Below are positions 12,801 to 24,800 of a DNA stretch of 64,000 bases, in pieces. Both the position numbers and the translations under genes were made by a program. The DNA is from Phoronis australis (lineage: Eukaryota; Phoronida; Phoronidae). The notes beneath the pieces are model-generated. The model had not been told where the DNA came from. It did no database searches and saw only the letters and a list, made by a program, of their open reading frames with translations. The stretch covers positions 64,001 through 128,000 of the forward strand of contig NMRA01000753.1 of NCBI GenBank assembly GCA_002633005.1, in the 5' to 3' direction. Numbering within the stretch: position 1 is the first letter of the stretch; every line of letters begins with the position of its first letter.

Positions 12801-15800
12801 ATGAATGATAAAGTGCACGTTTTCAAGTGCGTTTAGACGACCTACATATTTGCAGCAAAAACGGAGACCCTAACAACGTCCTGGGCAGGGACCTCAAAAT
12901 GTAAACCATGCACTGATACTGTCAAATTTTCTCTCTTATCCGTATTCGTAGTCTTTCTTTTCTCGACTGTTCCCGGCCCAAGCCTATGTCGGTTGCCATG
13001 GTTTAACCCTGATGCCTGCATTTTTTTTTTTTGGGGGGGGGGAACGGGCCCCCGGCCCTCTACTGCTTCCTACGGCCCTGTTTGGTTTGAGTGTGCTAAT
13101 TGGTGGCGATCTTCTGTAGGCCTATACTCGAAGTCGAGACCTTGAGAAAATTGCTAAGAATTTTGAGAAACACGGTAATGGGTTCATTGAAATAGATTAA
13201 TTTTGGCTTAAACATTCTGCACTCTCTATGTATCATACATTTTTAATGTGTGCCGTAGACGTGTCGCATGAAATAAAGCCCGATATGACTAAAAGGGTTC
13301 AAATACCTGTCTGAGTAATTAAAATAGGTCAAATTGTACAAAATACCATTAAACGGTAACCCAAATCAACCACTGATCCTATACTAGAATAGCAATCTTT
13401 TATGAACTATCGTTTTATCTTAATTTTACAATCCTGTAACTAATTATGATCCCAGTTACCGCACATATAGCTGCTGAAGTAGTTATGATCATGGTTACCG
13501 CATATATAGCTTCTGAAGTAGTTATGATCTTAGTTACCGCATATATCAGCTGCTGAAGTAGTTATGATCCTACTAGTTACCGCACATATAGCTGCTGAAG
13601 TAGTTATGATCCCAGTTACCGCATATATAGCTGCTGAAGTAGTTATGATCCTAGTTACCGCATATATAGCTGTTGAAGTAGTTATGATCCTACTTACCGC
13701 ATATATAGCTGCTGAAGTAGTTATGATCCTAGTTACCGCATATATCAGCTGCTGAAGTAGTTATGATCCTAGTTACCGCATATATAGCTGCTGAAGTCAT
13801 GGCAACAATAGTGCCTCGAGTTATACGTTTTATTTTATGTTCTTTGTTTCTGCTCAAAAATATCGCCATGGTATCAGCCGAGTATTTTACGTTTACCAAT
13901 AAAACAGTCATTTACACGATTCAATGTCCACCGTTAAGCAGAGGCAATTTTTGTATCTCAAGAATTGACTGGTGTTGCGTTTCGTTATAATCTAGAGCTT
14001 TGGTCAAATCTTTTGTCCAAGCATTTCTAACTACTGATAAAACGATTAAAAAAACTCTCTGTAATGAGTACTTATCAGGATTCTGTGTTCTTGATTGGTC
14101 GATGAAACAGTTTCGTTTATTAATAATGCATAGTGACAGCGTCGGACCAGGACAATATTTTTTCTGTGCCGTGTGGTAAGAAATGTTATTTTCTCATGGC
14201 CAGACCCATGAAGATTACAGCAAAGATAAAATCAAATCCAAGTTCTGTTTGATTAGTGAAGTTATCTAACATAAGTTGAGCCAAGTTCAAGCCTACTCAA
14301 CGTACATGCCCCTGAGCGGCTTGACCCATTAATTCTAATCCTGTCATTAATTGATTTAATGTTGTTTGATTAAAAATTGCATCGCCCCCTACTTTCTCAG
14401 ACAATCGTGGATTGAATTCAATGCTTTACTTCTGTAACAAGTTGATCTGCATCTAATTAGTAAGGAAGGCTCGTACTGAGTATTATGACACGACACTAAA
14501 ACGTTCCCATGGTAACGGCCGTCACCGTGTTTGCCAAACCACCTTCTCAGTCGAAAAAACGCTTATGCTTCCTTCAATTTTTACACAGAATATCGTACAA
14601 AGTTTTCTTCATTGTGAGACGAGGACAAATGACAACTACCCAAACAATGCAAAATGGCCACGACGCATTTTGGGGGCTTCGGGACAGTAAATTGGACGAA
14701 GCTCACAGATTTGAATAGACAGTCCATCGAAAGAATGAACACGATAAAAAAACATACCGATTCATTAGGCAACTCTTATCTCCACGCCGTCAGCTTAATG
14801 AGTACGGGCGTGAAATCGCATGTAATCCGATGAACAAAACTCGCGGATTGCTCAGGATTTTCAACTGTCCTTGACTGCCCTGGACGATCCATCACGACTA
14901 CATGGTTGCGTTATGAAGAAATCCTGGGTAGGATAAAAGACGAGGAGTCCACCCGTTACCACTTTTTTCGAAACTCAAAATTGGAACGCTCATTTCAATG
15001 AGCCCGGCCTCTTTGCTAACTGTTGTCTTTCCTTACCCAACCTTCTCAATATGTACCAGTATTAACTAACTCGACACTTATTGAGGGTCACAACCCCGGC
15101 CCGGAAAACTAATATTAAGTGAAGTACACAGTGTGCTTACTTAGCCGAGGTGGGCCGCAAATCCTTTGAAATGAGGCTAAGACCCTGTCCGGTATACTTC
15201 CAGTCGTCCGCCACACACTACAAAACACCACCTCCAGCACGAGACATAACGTCACGTGGTATATGGGGGCATTTACGGTTGAACCGTGTTAGCCACACTA
15301 AAACAAGATTTTGGAACAATATGGAGGCAATAACTCTCCTACAAACTTTGCCAGGAAGTAATTTTTTTCTAGCCAGGTCTGTGATTTATCGTTCGAAGTG
15401 TTTCGTTTTTTGAAACAAATTAAGTAACAAGTCTGTGACATCACCATTCATGATCATTAAGGTCAATGGACACGTTAACTTCAGGTGGACCTTTGTGACG
15501 CGGAGAGAACCGCCTACTCGGTCTAAATAAAAAAGATCGGTTGCCGGGTGAGTACGCTGGGCATCCGAGTTTCAATGTGGTCAAGAACCGAAGCGGAGGG
15601 TAAAATCGGTTTATGTCGATGTAACGATATCACGACAGGCAGGCCACAGGGTTGTGGTAGCGCTCCCTCGATGAAGGTGGTGTCAGAACTGTCTTGCACA
15701 CTATTAAAAACAACTCGAAATGCTATAAACCCGCCTACTGTCAAAACCGTTTTGATTTACACACAGTGTTGATCAAATTGGTCTCAGAGCATCAATTGGT

Positions 15801-18800
15801 TTCCAGAGTCAACTTATTGTAAGCTTCATTTAAGGCAATGAACAACTGTCAGTTCTCTTTTGACGCCAAAAAATCACTACTAATTTGAGTAAGAAACCAT
15901 TTAAATAAATGTAAGTAGTCTAAATCAAAAAATATTTTTAACAGGAACCCAGTCTCATATCAGCAAGAAATAAATTGGCTGTAAGTTACAATGTCAGCTG
16001 CTCATTTGGAGGTCAAGGCCATTCCTTCAAAGAGCTCAGCACTACTGTTAACCTTGAAGTTTTAACAAAAATGTGAGCCAGTCTTTGATATCAACCCTTT
16101 TAAAACGTTGAGGTGTCATCTTTGTGCAGGTCACCTAGTCTTCCCTTGTCCGCACCAGTGGCGGATTTAGAGGGGGTCCAAGGGGGCCATGGCCCCCCTA
16201 AAATTCTACCAGATTACATTTGGCAGTTTGGGGGTGCGAATGTCTAACTGGCAAAATCCTGGCTAATACTCTGCCCTGGCCCCCCCTAACTCAAAATCCT
16301 GGATCCGCCCCTGTGCACGCGACTCGGGTCGGCGCATACAAAACTTCTCTCAAGCACGCTATTCACCTCTCACCGATGCAAATTCCCCAACTATGGCACC
16401 ACTTTTTGCATCTGGTGGACATATTTCTTTGCTGGAGCACATACTAACCATTCTCCAGCCTCCCACAACTTATCCCTTGTACGCATGTACCCACAAGCCA
16501 TTCTGTACTATGAGTGTGCTACATACCCACAAGCCATTCTGTACTATGAGTGTGCCACATCCTCAACAATTACAAACAATTCTAGTATGAGAATTTGGTA
16601 ACAAACCTAGTACATGCTGCGTCTGACAAGATTTTACCACCCCAATGTAAAACTATACAACACAGAGGAATAAAACAGTTAAAGGCACATAAATAGAGGA
16701 TTTGATTAAAATTAAATAAAACAACAGATAAAACAAAAAATCCAAAAGGATAGTAAACTTTCACTCCACATAAACCCATTAAGTTCATGATGTGAGCCAT
16801 AACACCAGTCATTTATAAATGGTATCACATGGTCTGATCATTATTCATAGCCATACCTTATCTAGGTCTAGGTAATGCCCCCAAACTCACACTGGTATCA
16901 CACGGTCTGCTCATTATTCACAGCCTTTCCTTATCTAGGTGTATGTGATGCCCCTACTCACACAGGTACTACATCACATGCTCTGCTCATTATTCAAGGC
17001 CATACCTTCTAACAGTTCCACACAATGACTCCAAACTCACAGGCATCACACAATTAGCACATAATTCAGGTAGATCTACTGAGCTAACTTAGGTATCTTA
17101 TTGAGCAAAAATTGTGCGCATATGGGTCACATGCATAAAACAGATTAAATGCACATAGCCAAGCCCTGACTTTCAAGATATAACAAAAATAAATTTGTCA
17201 CATTAGGACAGAGGTATGTGAGGATTGGAGGTGACAGCTCTTCCACTATGTTTTGTTGTGTGACTCATCAAAGCAAAATGTCCACTAAACTTGAAGATGA
17301 GCAGTTAGTTTCAGCACCAAGATTCACAGAACAACACCCAGAACCAAGGTCCATGACATACAATGCTTCCATGGCGACTGTTACAGAGCTTTAGCCAGGG
17401 TTGACATATCACTTGTTGCTTGAATATACCACTGACCATTGCCACATGACTCAGGAGTGTTTGCCTTGTTTGTACTTCACTTTGCCACTTCAACATCTGT
17501 CCTGGTAGAGGGCGCTATTTCTTCACCAGCAGCAAAATCTTCCTGAGGAAATGAAATCATAATTATACAATCTCCATTTGTACAGTTCACTAGTTTGCCT
17601 GCATTGGACAATCACACGCCATAACTTATTCATTCCACATTGAAATGCTTTGATAACAGAAACAGCTATTTAAGGTTTGAAGTTATACTAACAATTAGTC
17701 AACCAGTCTACTTAATTCCAGGAAGGTTCTCTTCCACACAGCAGGTTGGGGGCACTCAGACATTCCAAATCCAAACCATCATAGACAAGACAACATGAAG
17801 TGATGAAAAACATGGCCTGCTCCATGCTGTCACTACCTGACCACTTTAAAGGTGTGTACATGCAATCTGGTCCCAAAGACTGCAGTTTGATCATGTGTGG
17901 AGCACTTTCCATGCATGTGCATACAGTTTAGAAGTATAGGTCTGTGGATTAGTACTGCGAGTTTGGTGACTGCTGGTCTGGGATTTTAGTTCAGGGAATC
18001 ACCATTGGAATTTAGAGGCATGGTTATGGAATTGCAACGCGTCTTGTAAATTTTTCAGATTTGATAAACAACATTTCAACAAGTCAAGAGGAACCAAAAT
18101 GTGGTAACTAAGTGTTTCTTTAATTTTTAATTTTTTTTTTTGTTTTCCCAGTTGAGCAAGGACATACGTTAGGCATCCCCTTGCCTTACTTTACAGTAAG
18201 TGATTCAATAGCCCACTTGCGAGTTTCTCGTTAGTCAATGTGACGTCACCGGAAAAGGGGCAAAACCGGCCATATTGCTCTTGTTTGGCCCCGAGTTGTT
18301 GCTACACACGCTAAATTTTACAGGAGTTCTTATGGTGAATTTTACGCTTAAAACGTAAACACAACTTAAAAGATGGTAGATGGATCGTGGAATAACTGTG
18401 AATGGACGAAGAAAATGTGAACTTATGTTGTGCGAAGCTGTGAACGGACTGAAATTGGAACTCAACGCGGTCTAGGCCTGAATGCCGCAGGCATACAGGG
18501 GCGATAGTTTATCCCCATAAAAAGTTACTCACTTCAAAATACAGCAAATAAAATCAAATGAAACATGCATATGTGCACATGGAGTTACAATTAATTAACA
18601 CATACCCTGACTCTGGATACAATTTAGTCTACAAATAACTTGAATCTATCCATGAAAACCTCGCGGTTCCCTCAAGTTTCTCTCACAGGGCGCCATCTTG
18701 AGGAAGTTACGTGAAATCACGAACAATAAGACCAAGGAACACAAATCTTACAAATTCACTTGATATGTTCTCATGTTATTTTGCAAGTGTCACGCGCCAC

Positions 18801-21800
18801 GTCTCGAGCTTCACTCAGTCTCGCGCTAGCCTTTGCCTCATACTCACGTGACCAGTTGAACTACTTTGTGGTTATCACGTGCGCGGTTTAAGTTAACAGT
18901 AACCACAATGTGGAGTTGGAATTCTTCGCCAAAGTCACCTGAATTCCCATAGCTATGCTTCATCAAAGATATGTTTAGAAGCAGAAAGGACCACTGGAGA
19001 AAATAAGCGCCTTTTTAGGTGATAATTTTAGATGAAGAATGTATTTTTGACGTGGTGAAAACTTAATCAGTGAGCGGATTTCGCCTATCGCCCGCTTAAA
19101 ATACACGAAACAAAATTAGTACAAAACGCGATAGAACGTATTGTAGTGCGAATCTGAATTTCTTTTGCCATAACAGCAATACTTGTTTGGCATTTTTTGA
19201 ACTAAACGGCCAAAAAGTGGAAGAAAATAACAGAATACACTCTGCTAACATATTGGGCAAATGAGCCAAACGACAAGCTTTTGCCCCACTTCCCGTGACG
19301 TCCCAATTAAGTCTCGCGTAATCTCGCGTTATTGTTATAAACTCGCAAAAGGACTATTAAAGTTAAATGTACATCTGACCTGGGGTTTAATAAACTAGCT
19401 AAATGATAGAACACAACACAAAACCTGCAATTTTCACATCAAACATCTGACCGACTTTAAAAACACACTGAAATGGACTTTGTACCTATCGCGAGAAAAA
19501 GTCGCACTGCATATCCAATTTACAAAACCTTTGAACACATTCATTATCAACTTTCAGTCACCTTAGGAGATGGCACTTGAAACAAGTGGCTTATCTATCA
19601 GGCCTGCCTATTAGCTCAAAAATCTTGCTCAGAAGGTCAAAGGCCATGACCTCTGAAGACAACTGCTTTGATCTTTATCTCAGTGCAATGATAAATGTCA
19701 CTCTGTTATTACATATTGAGCTTCACTGTCTTTTACCAAGACAGATTAACTTAAACCCATTTACTGAAGTTTTATTCTTAGACATCCCAAGTCTTTTACA
19801 CTGTTAAATTTTAATTAAGTTATGAGGACATACTAGTACCTGGTTCAGAGAGTAACTTCAAATTTGCATAAATTTCTAATACAGGCACACATTAAGTTTT
19901 CAGATTCATACAATTTAGTGTGAAACTGCACGAGTTTATAAAATGAAAATCTTAGAAACATATGGTGTAGTTCAGCTTAATGCCACAGGATGTCATCAAG
20001 AGATATGTGGCAAAATGGTTGCTTAACAACTAACCAAATATCATCATCAAGGAGCAAGTTTCCTAATTGGCATAATTTCTGGTTTTCATCAGTTGTACCT
20101 CATCCTGAAAAGATGCTAGTAGCCAAACTGAGGAAATAGCAAGTGAAAGAATAGGAAACCACAGAGACAGACTAATTTGGTTATGCAATCCAAACCCTCA
20201 GATATGCAATTGTAAAACTCACAACAAGCAGTTAGTTAGCCAAAATGACCATTAGCGGAATTAACTTCCATCTACAAAATACTTAATTATGAAGTATGCA
20301 ACAAATCTAACTGTCGGTGCAAATATGACTCACAGAAGTAATATTCACCATAACCAGAAGGTGGGGTTGCTGGTTTTAATAAAGTCCACATAATTCCACA
20401 GTGTATCTTATCAGTTCGACATTTGGGGTGTTGGTAGGAAGAGAGTACACAGGGAGGCACTTGTCCTGCTTTTAAAGGGCACTTGACAAAGACAATAGAG
20501 GACAGAGGAGGCAGCAACAAATAAAGTGAGTACACTTGCAGCTAGGAGTGTCAACTTGAATTTGTAAGGTAATCGTTGATACAGTTAAGATAGCCATGGG
20601 TAAGAAGTTCTGATAACTTGATCAAGACTGAAATATGCCACATTTTCTCACTTTGACCATTCATAACTTTTCTACAGTAAAGAAACCTCTGGCATTAATA
20701 TTGTAGTCAAGTGAAAATATTGTAGAGTAGTATTGTGGGGTAATGTAGCAAAATGTCTGTGATATCTCATACTAGATGAATTCTTCAGCTCTGCCATACT
20801 TCCAAAATCCACTTCCAGTCAATTGAAATTTAACACAATTTAAATAATCTTTTCAAGTCACTTTTTGCAACTTTACTGTCAACTGCATGGAAATAATGTC
20901 AAGTGAATAATGAACATCTGAAAATAAAAATGAATGCCAAAAGAAACTCCATTTTGAAACTCAAACACATTTTTAATTTCAGAAAGCTAATTCTGTCACT
21001 TTATTAGAATTTTGTTTTTTCGACCAAGAGAAACTCTAACGCCAAGACAAAACTGACTAGGTCTGATAACTGATTCAAAATGGTCGTACTTACGAAAGTA
21101 CTCACAAAGCAAAAGTGCACAAGTTTCCAAACTAACAAACAGAGTTTGACAGAATTCTGACTGCCAAACTTGGAACGGAGTTTTTGCTAAGATTTTTGGC
21201 AGTTTAGTCAAACAGTTAGCTTTGTCATAGTAAAATGACATTTCTGTGGTATTTGAATCCCAGTTAATCCGATGACATTTAAATGGGCTTAATTTATAAG
21301 GAAAGTTCTCATCACTTGGACAGTGTGTGCAACAAAACATGTCACAAATTGAAACATCTAGCCAGAACAGAAACGGATAATTAGCCATGATTTTTTACAT
21401 TGAAACTTAAGTTTGTTGAATTTCAAACTTGTCCAGTAAAGTTTGAAAACTACTGCTACAGTGCTGCAAAATAGTTGTGTGTAGAAAGTTGTGTGTCTGT
21501 CTGTTTGTCACTTCTAGTTAATGTGCAGTAACCAGGAGAGTGCAAATATACTAAACTACAGTGTTAGACAAAAGTAAAGAGACAAAATAATGTTCAGTAA
21601 CCAAGAGAGCACAATATACTACACTACAGTGTTAGACAAAAGTAAAGAGACAAAATAATGTTCAGTAACCAGGAGAGTGCAAATGTACTACAGTGTTAGA
21701 CAAAAGTAAAGAGACAAAATACTGTTTCCCTGTCATGGTGTCTAATTATCTTAAGAAAGAAATTATAACTATTAGGGTGGTTTTCTGTCATGAGGGTATA

Positions 21801-24800
21801 CTACTCTGACACCAGTCCCAATGTTCCCGCTCCCTACATTCTCCCATCCCTATACAGTGTTTCAACTGGGTTTTGAAAGGAGCGTGGTGGCAGGCCTTTA
21901 TCCAGGACTTCAAAAATAGGGTGTCCAAAATGGGGTTCCCAATATTCCAGGGCGTCCATGATTCTGACGCATAACCCCCCCACCCCCAGCAATCCCCCCA
22001 TACACACAGATTTTTTTAGAAAAAATGCATAGACCAAGGTTTTTACATCTAAGTTTACAAAACAGCCTTCTGTAGTGAGCATTTTTATTAAAAAAACTGT
22101 GTAGACCAAGACTTTTACAATGCTGTCAACCAAGTGTGAGCATAGCAACATTGTATATACTTTGTATATACATTGTATGTTTCTTCCTGCTTTGAAAAAA
22201 GAGCCCCCACTGTGAGTCTTCATAGGTTTCCTATTAATCATTACAATGTGTGTGTCCAAACTTGAAAGGTTCCTATTAATATAGTGGGCAGCCAAATGAT
22301 ACTTTGGGCGTCCTTGCCAAGGGTCAATATTAGTACGCTGCATAAAGGCCTACGTGGTGGTAAATGGCCAAAACGGGGTGCAAAGCCCGTTTCCACACGC
22401 GAATATGAGAAGTGGGTCTCAAAAGGAGCGTGGTGGTGAATGCTCGACGCGGATGTGGAACCCGGCGCCACATGCAAGCATGGGATGAAGTGAGATCCCA
22501 CCATTGGGGGGGGGGGAGGGTTGGGAGACCTTCCCCTAGCAAAATTTGAAAATTATATGTAATTGGTTGCAGTTTGCTCATTATAGACAAGACCTTAACC
22601 CAAGCCACATGTAGTGAAAGTGTCTGGGTAAAGGACACTTCGCAAGACAAATTGGCAATGAAGTGTTCGGCATAGTGTGATCTCTGTCGCACTTGAGTAC
22701 TAAAAGCAGTGTTAAAATTCAATTATCCACGAAGTGACAACCATAGAACAAAAATATGTGAACTTTGTAGACATAACAAACTAATTCGTGTAACGAAACT
22801 TTCGTTGATATCGTCTTGCTAAACATATATCAGTGATAATGGATTGGCGTTGGCCAGCGACGGCGTAGCAGACGGTGTATAATCCAGTCCATGCAGACGA
22901 ATCTGAGACTGGTTAACATTCAATAACAACATGCTGGTGCAGAGCTATGGTTGATTAAACAGTAGGATGCCCTGCAGTATAATTCACAATGTCTTTTGTA
23001 AACTTGGACACGATAAAATGAATGAAGCAGAAATCTTACTATTTCTTACTTTATTAGCAAGCCCTGGTGCTTTCCCATTTTAGAAAATTCGTATCGAGGT
23101 CGTTGCCTGGTCCCCGGCTGTATTAAGTTTATATGCATTGTCGTATAACCATGCAAAAACGAGGTACAAAAGGAGACTGGGGATTGAATGCCTGTGTTTA
23201 ACAGGGGCACAATTCAAGATCCCAGTGTAAAATTATTGTTATTCCCTTTCAATCCACAAACGGCGAAAGGTGCCTTGTGACTTGTACTTATTCATTATTA
23301 CTAGCGATTATTTTTACTAGTGATCATTTTTACTTGCGATTCATTTTACTAGCGATCATTATACTAGCAATCATTTTTATTAGCGATCATTTTTATAGAG
23401 CGATTTTTGCGTGGCGGTGAAGTTCCCCCGTCACGATTAGGGGTGTGGCAGACAATTTGAGTATGATTTACGAGTGGCGGGGCCAAAAAGGAGCGTGGCG
23501 AGCCACCCAGAAGTTTACACGCCCTGTATTAGGGTGGTTCTCTGTCATGAGGGTAGACTACTCTGACACCTGTCCCATTGTTCCTGCTCCCTACATTCTC
23601 CCATCCCCATTATACTCCCCAGGCCCCACGTCCTCCCGCCCCAATGTTCCTCTGGCCCTATGTCCCCCAGCCCTTATGCTCTCTTGGCTGTACCCATATT
23701 TTCGATAATCAAGTCAATTTCTTTCTTTCTAATTAGCCAATCTATTACTGATTAAAGTCGAAGATCGTATGGCTAAAAAACGCCTGAGGATCCTGGCCAA
23801 TCATAAGCATTCTCAAGATGTGATTTTAAATCCAAGACTAATTCCACAAGAGAAAACATACCGGAGTAATTATATTTACTTACATTGCTTGGATCCAAAT
23901 TACGCAAAAATTAAATTAACGAGTAGGGGGAGCACCTAGACGGGTCACATAAGGTTGGGGGAATATCGGGACAGGCAGGGGACATAGGGACAGACAGCAT
24001 CTGTTGGGGTCCAGGGCAAAAACATTGGTTTATTTGCATATTTCTGTGAAGGCTTGGCAAGTAATTACCAACTAAAAAGATGAGTAAAACAATTTTTGAT
24101 GGTGAGCTGATACTGCCGTGATTGTATTAAGCGTTCATCTACATAATGGCGACATGAATAGTTACTGTACATTTATCCTCCACTTTTCTCAGAGATGCAA
24201 TATACGAATTTACAGGAAGATGAAAGTCAACCAATCTTTATGTAATAAGTCAGCATGATCCCCCGATAGGATTTTATTTCCGTCACCAATGCCAGATGAG
24301 CTAACATTTATGTGACAAAATAAAAGGAGGAAAAATCAACAAAATCTAATTTACCAAGATCATAAATATAACATCACCCTGTATAATATATTCCACAATA
24401 GCTTAATAAGGTATCTTTCCTGGTACTAAAATGCAATGAGTTGAATTTGTACTTACTGGGTCATAAATTACTTTAATAATCAAGGAACAGCTAGGACAAG
24501 TGGCCACATCTTCACCATTCTCTAAGTCTTCCTGAAATTAGTTTGAGAAGGGCATCAGAGTAGTTGTGTGCATGAAGAACCACAGAGACAGTGCACTCAG
24601 ATTCAATCTAGAAAATCATTTAATCTAATCATTATCAATATTGAAACCATGCTTGGTGAGTGTAGGTAATCATGTTCATTATAACCTGAACTATTTAGAA
24701 ACTGTAAAAACACAGTGAGTACCACTCCATACAAGAATGTCCACTAAAAATATGAGTGACGACATATTCTGCACTTGTATTTCCAGATTTCCACTCGTAA

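Larger units (their letters stand above)
17543..24456 (-). other. DPH3 intron 2
   Basis: 6.9-kb intron containing a transposon-like insertion (18.2-19.4 kb), a 69-bp tandem repeat, an 80-bp duplicated segment and a 20-bp tandem repeat. Outside those insertions it is strongly CpG-depleted. A 130-codon cysteine-containing open stretch at 21388-20996 (minus) has an ATG but no recognised domain and is not called as a gene. Confidence 0.85.

Noticed and set aside
20996-21388. 130-codon minus-strand open stretch with several cysteines
   Set aside because: It has an ATG but no known motif, lies in CpG-poor intron sequence, and such lengths are expected by chance in 64 kb.
21834-22343. 169-codon minus-strand open stretch
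   Set aside because: It overlaps repeated segments, contains internally repeated AT-rich sequence and has no recognisable domain.
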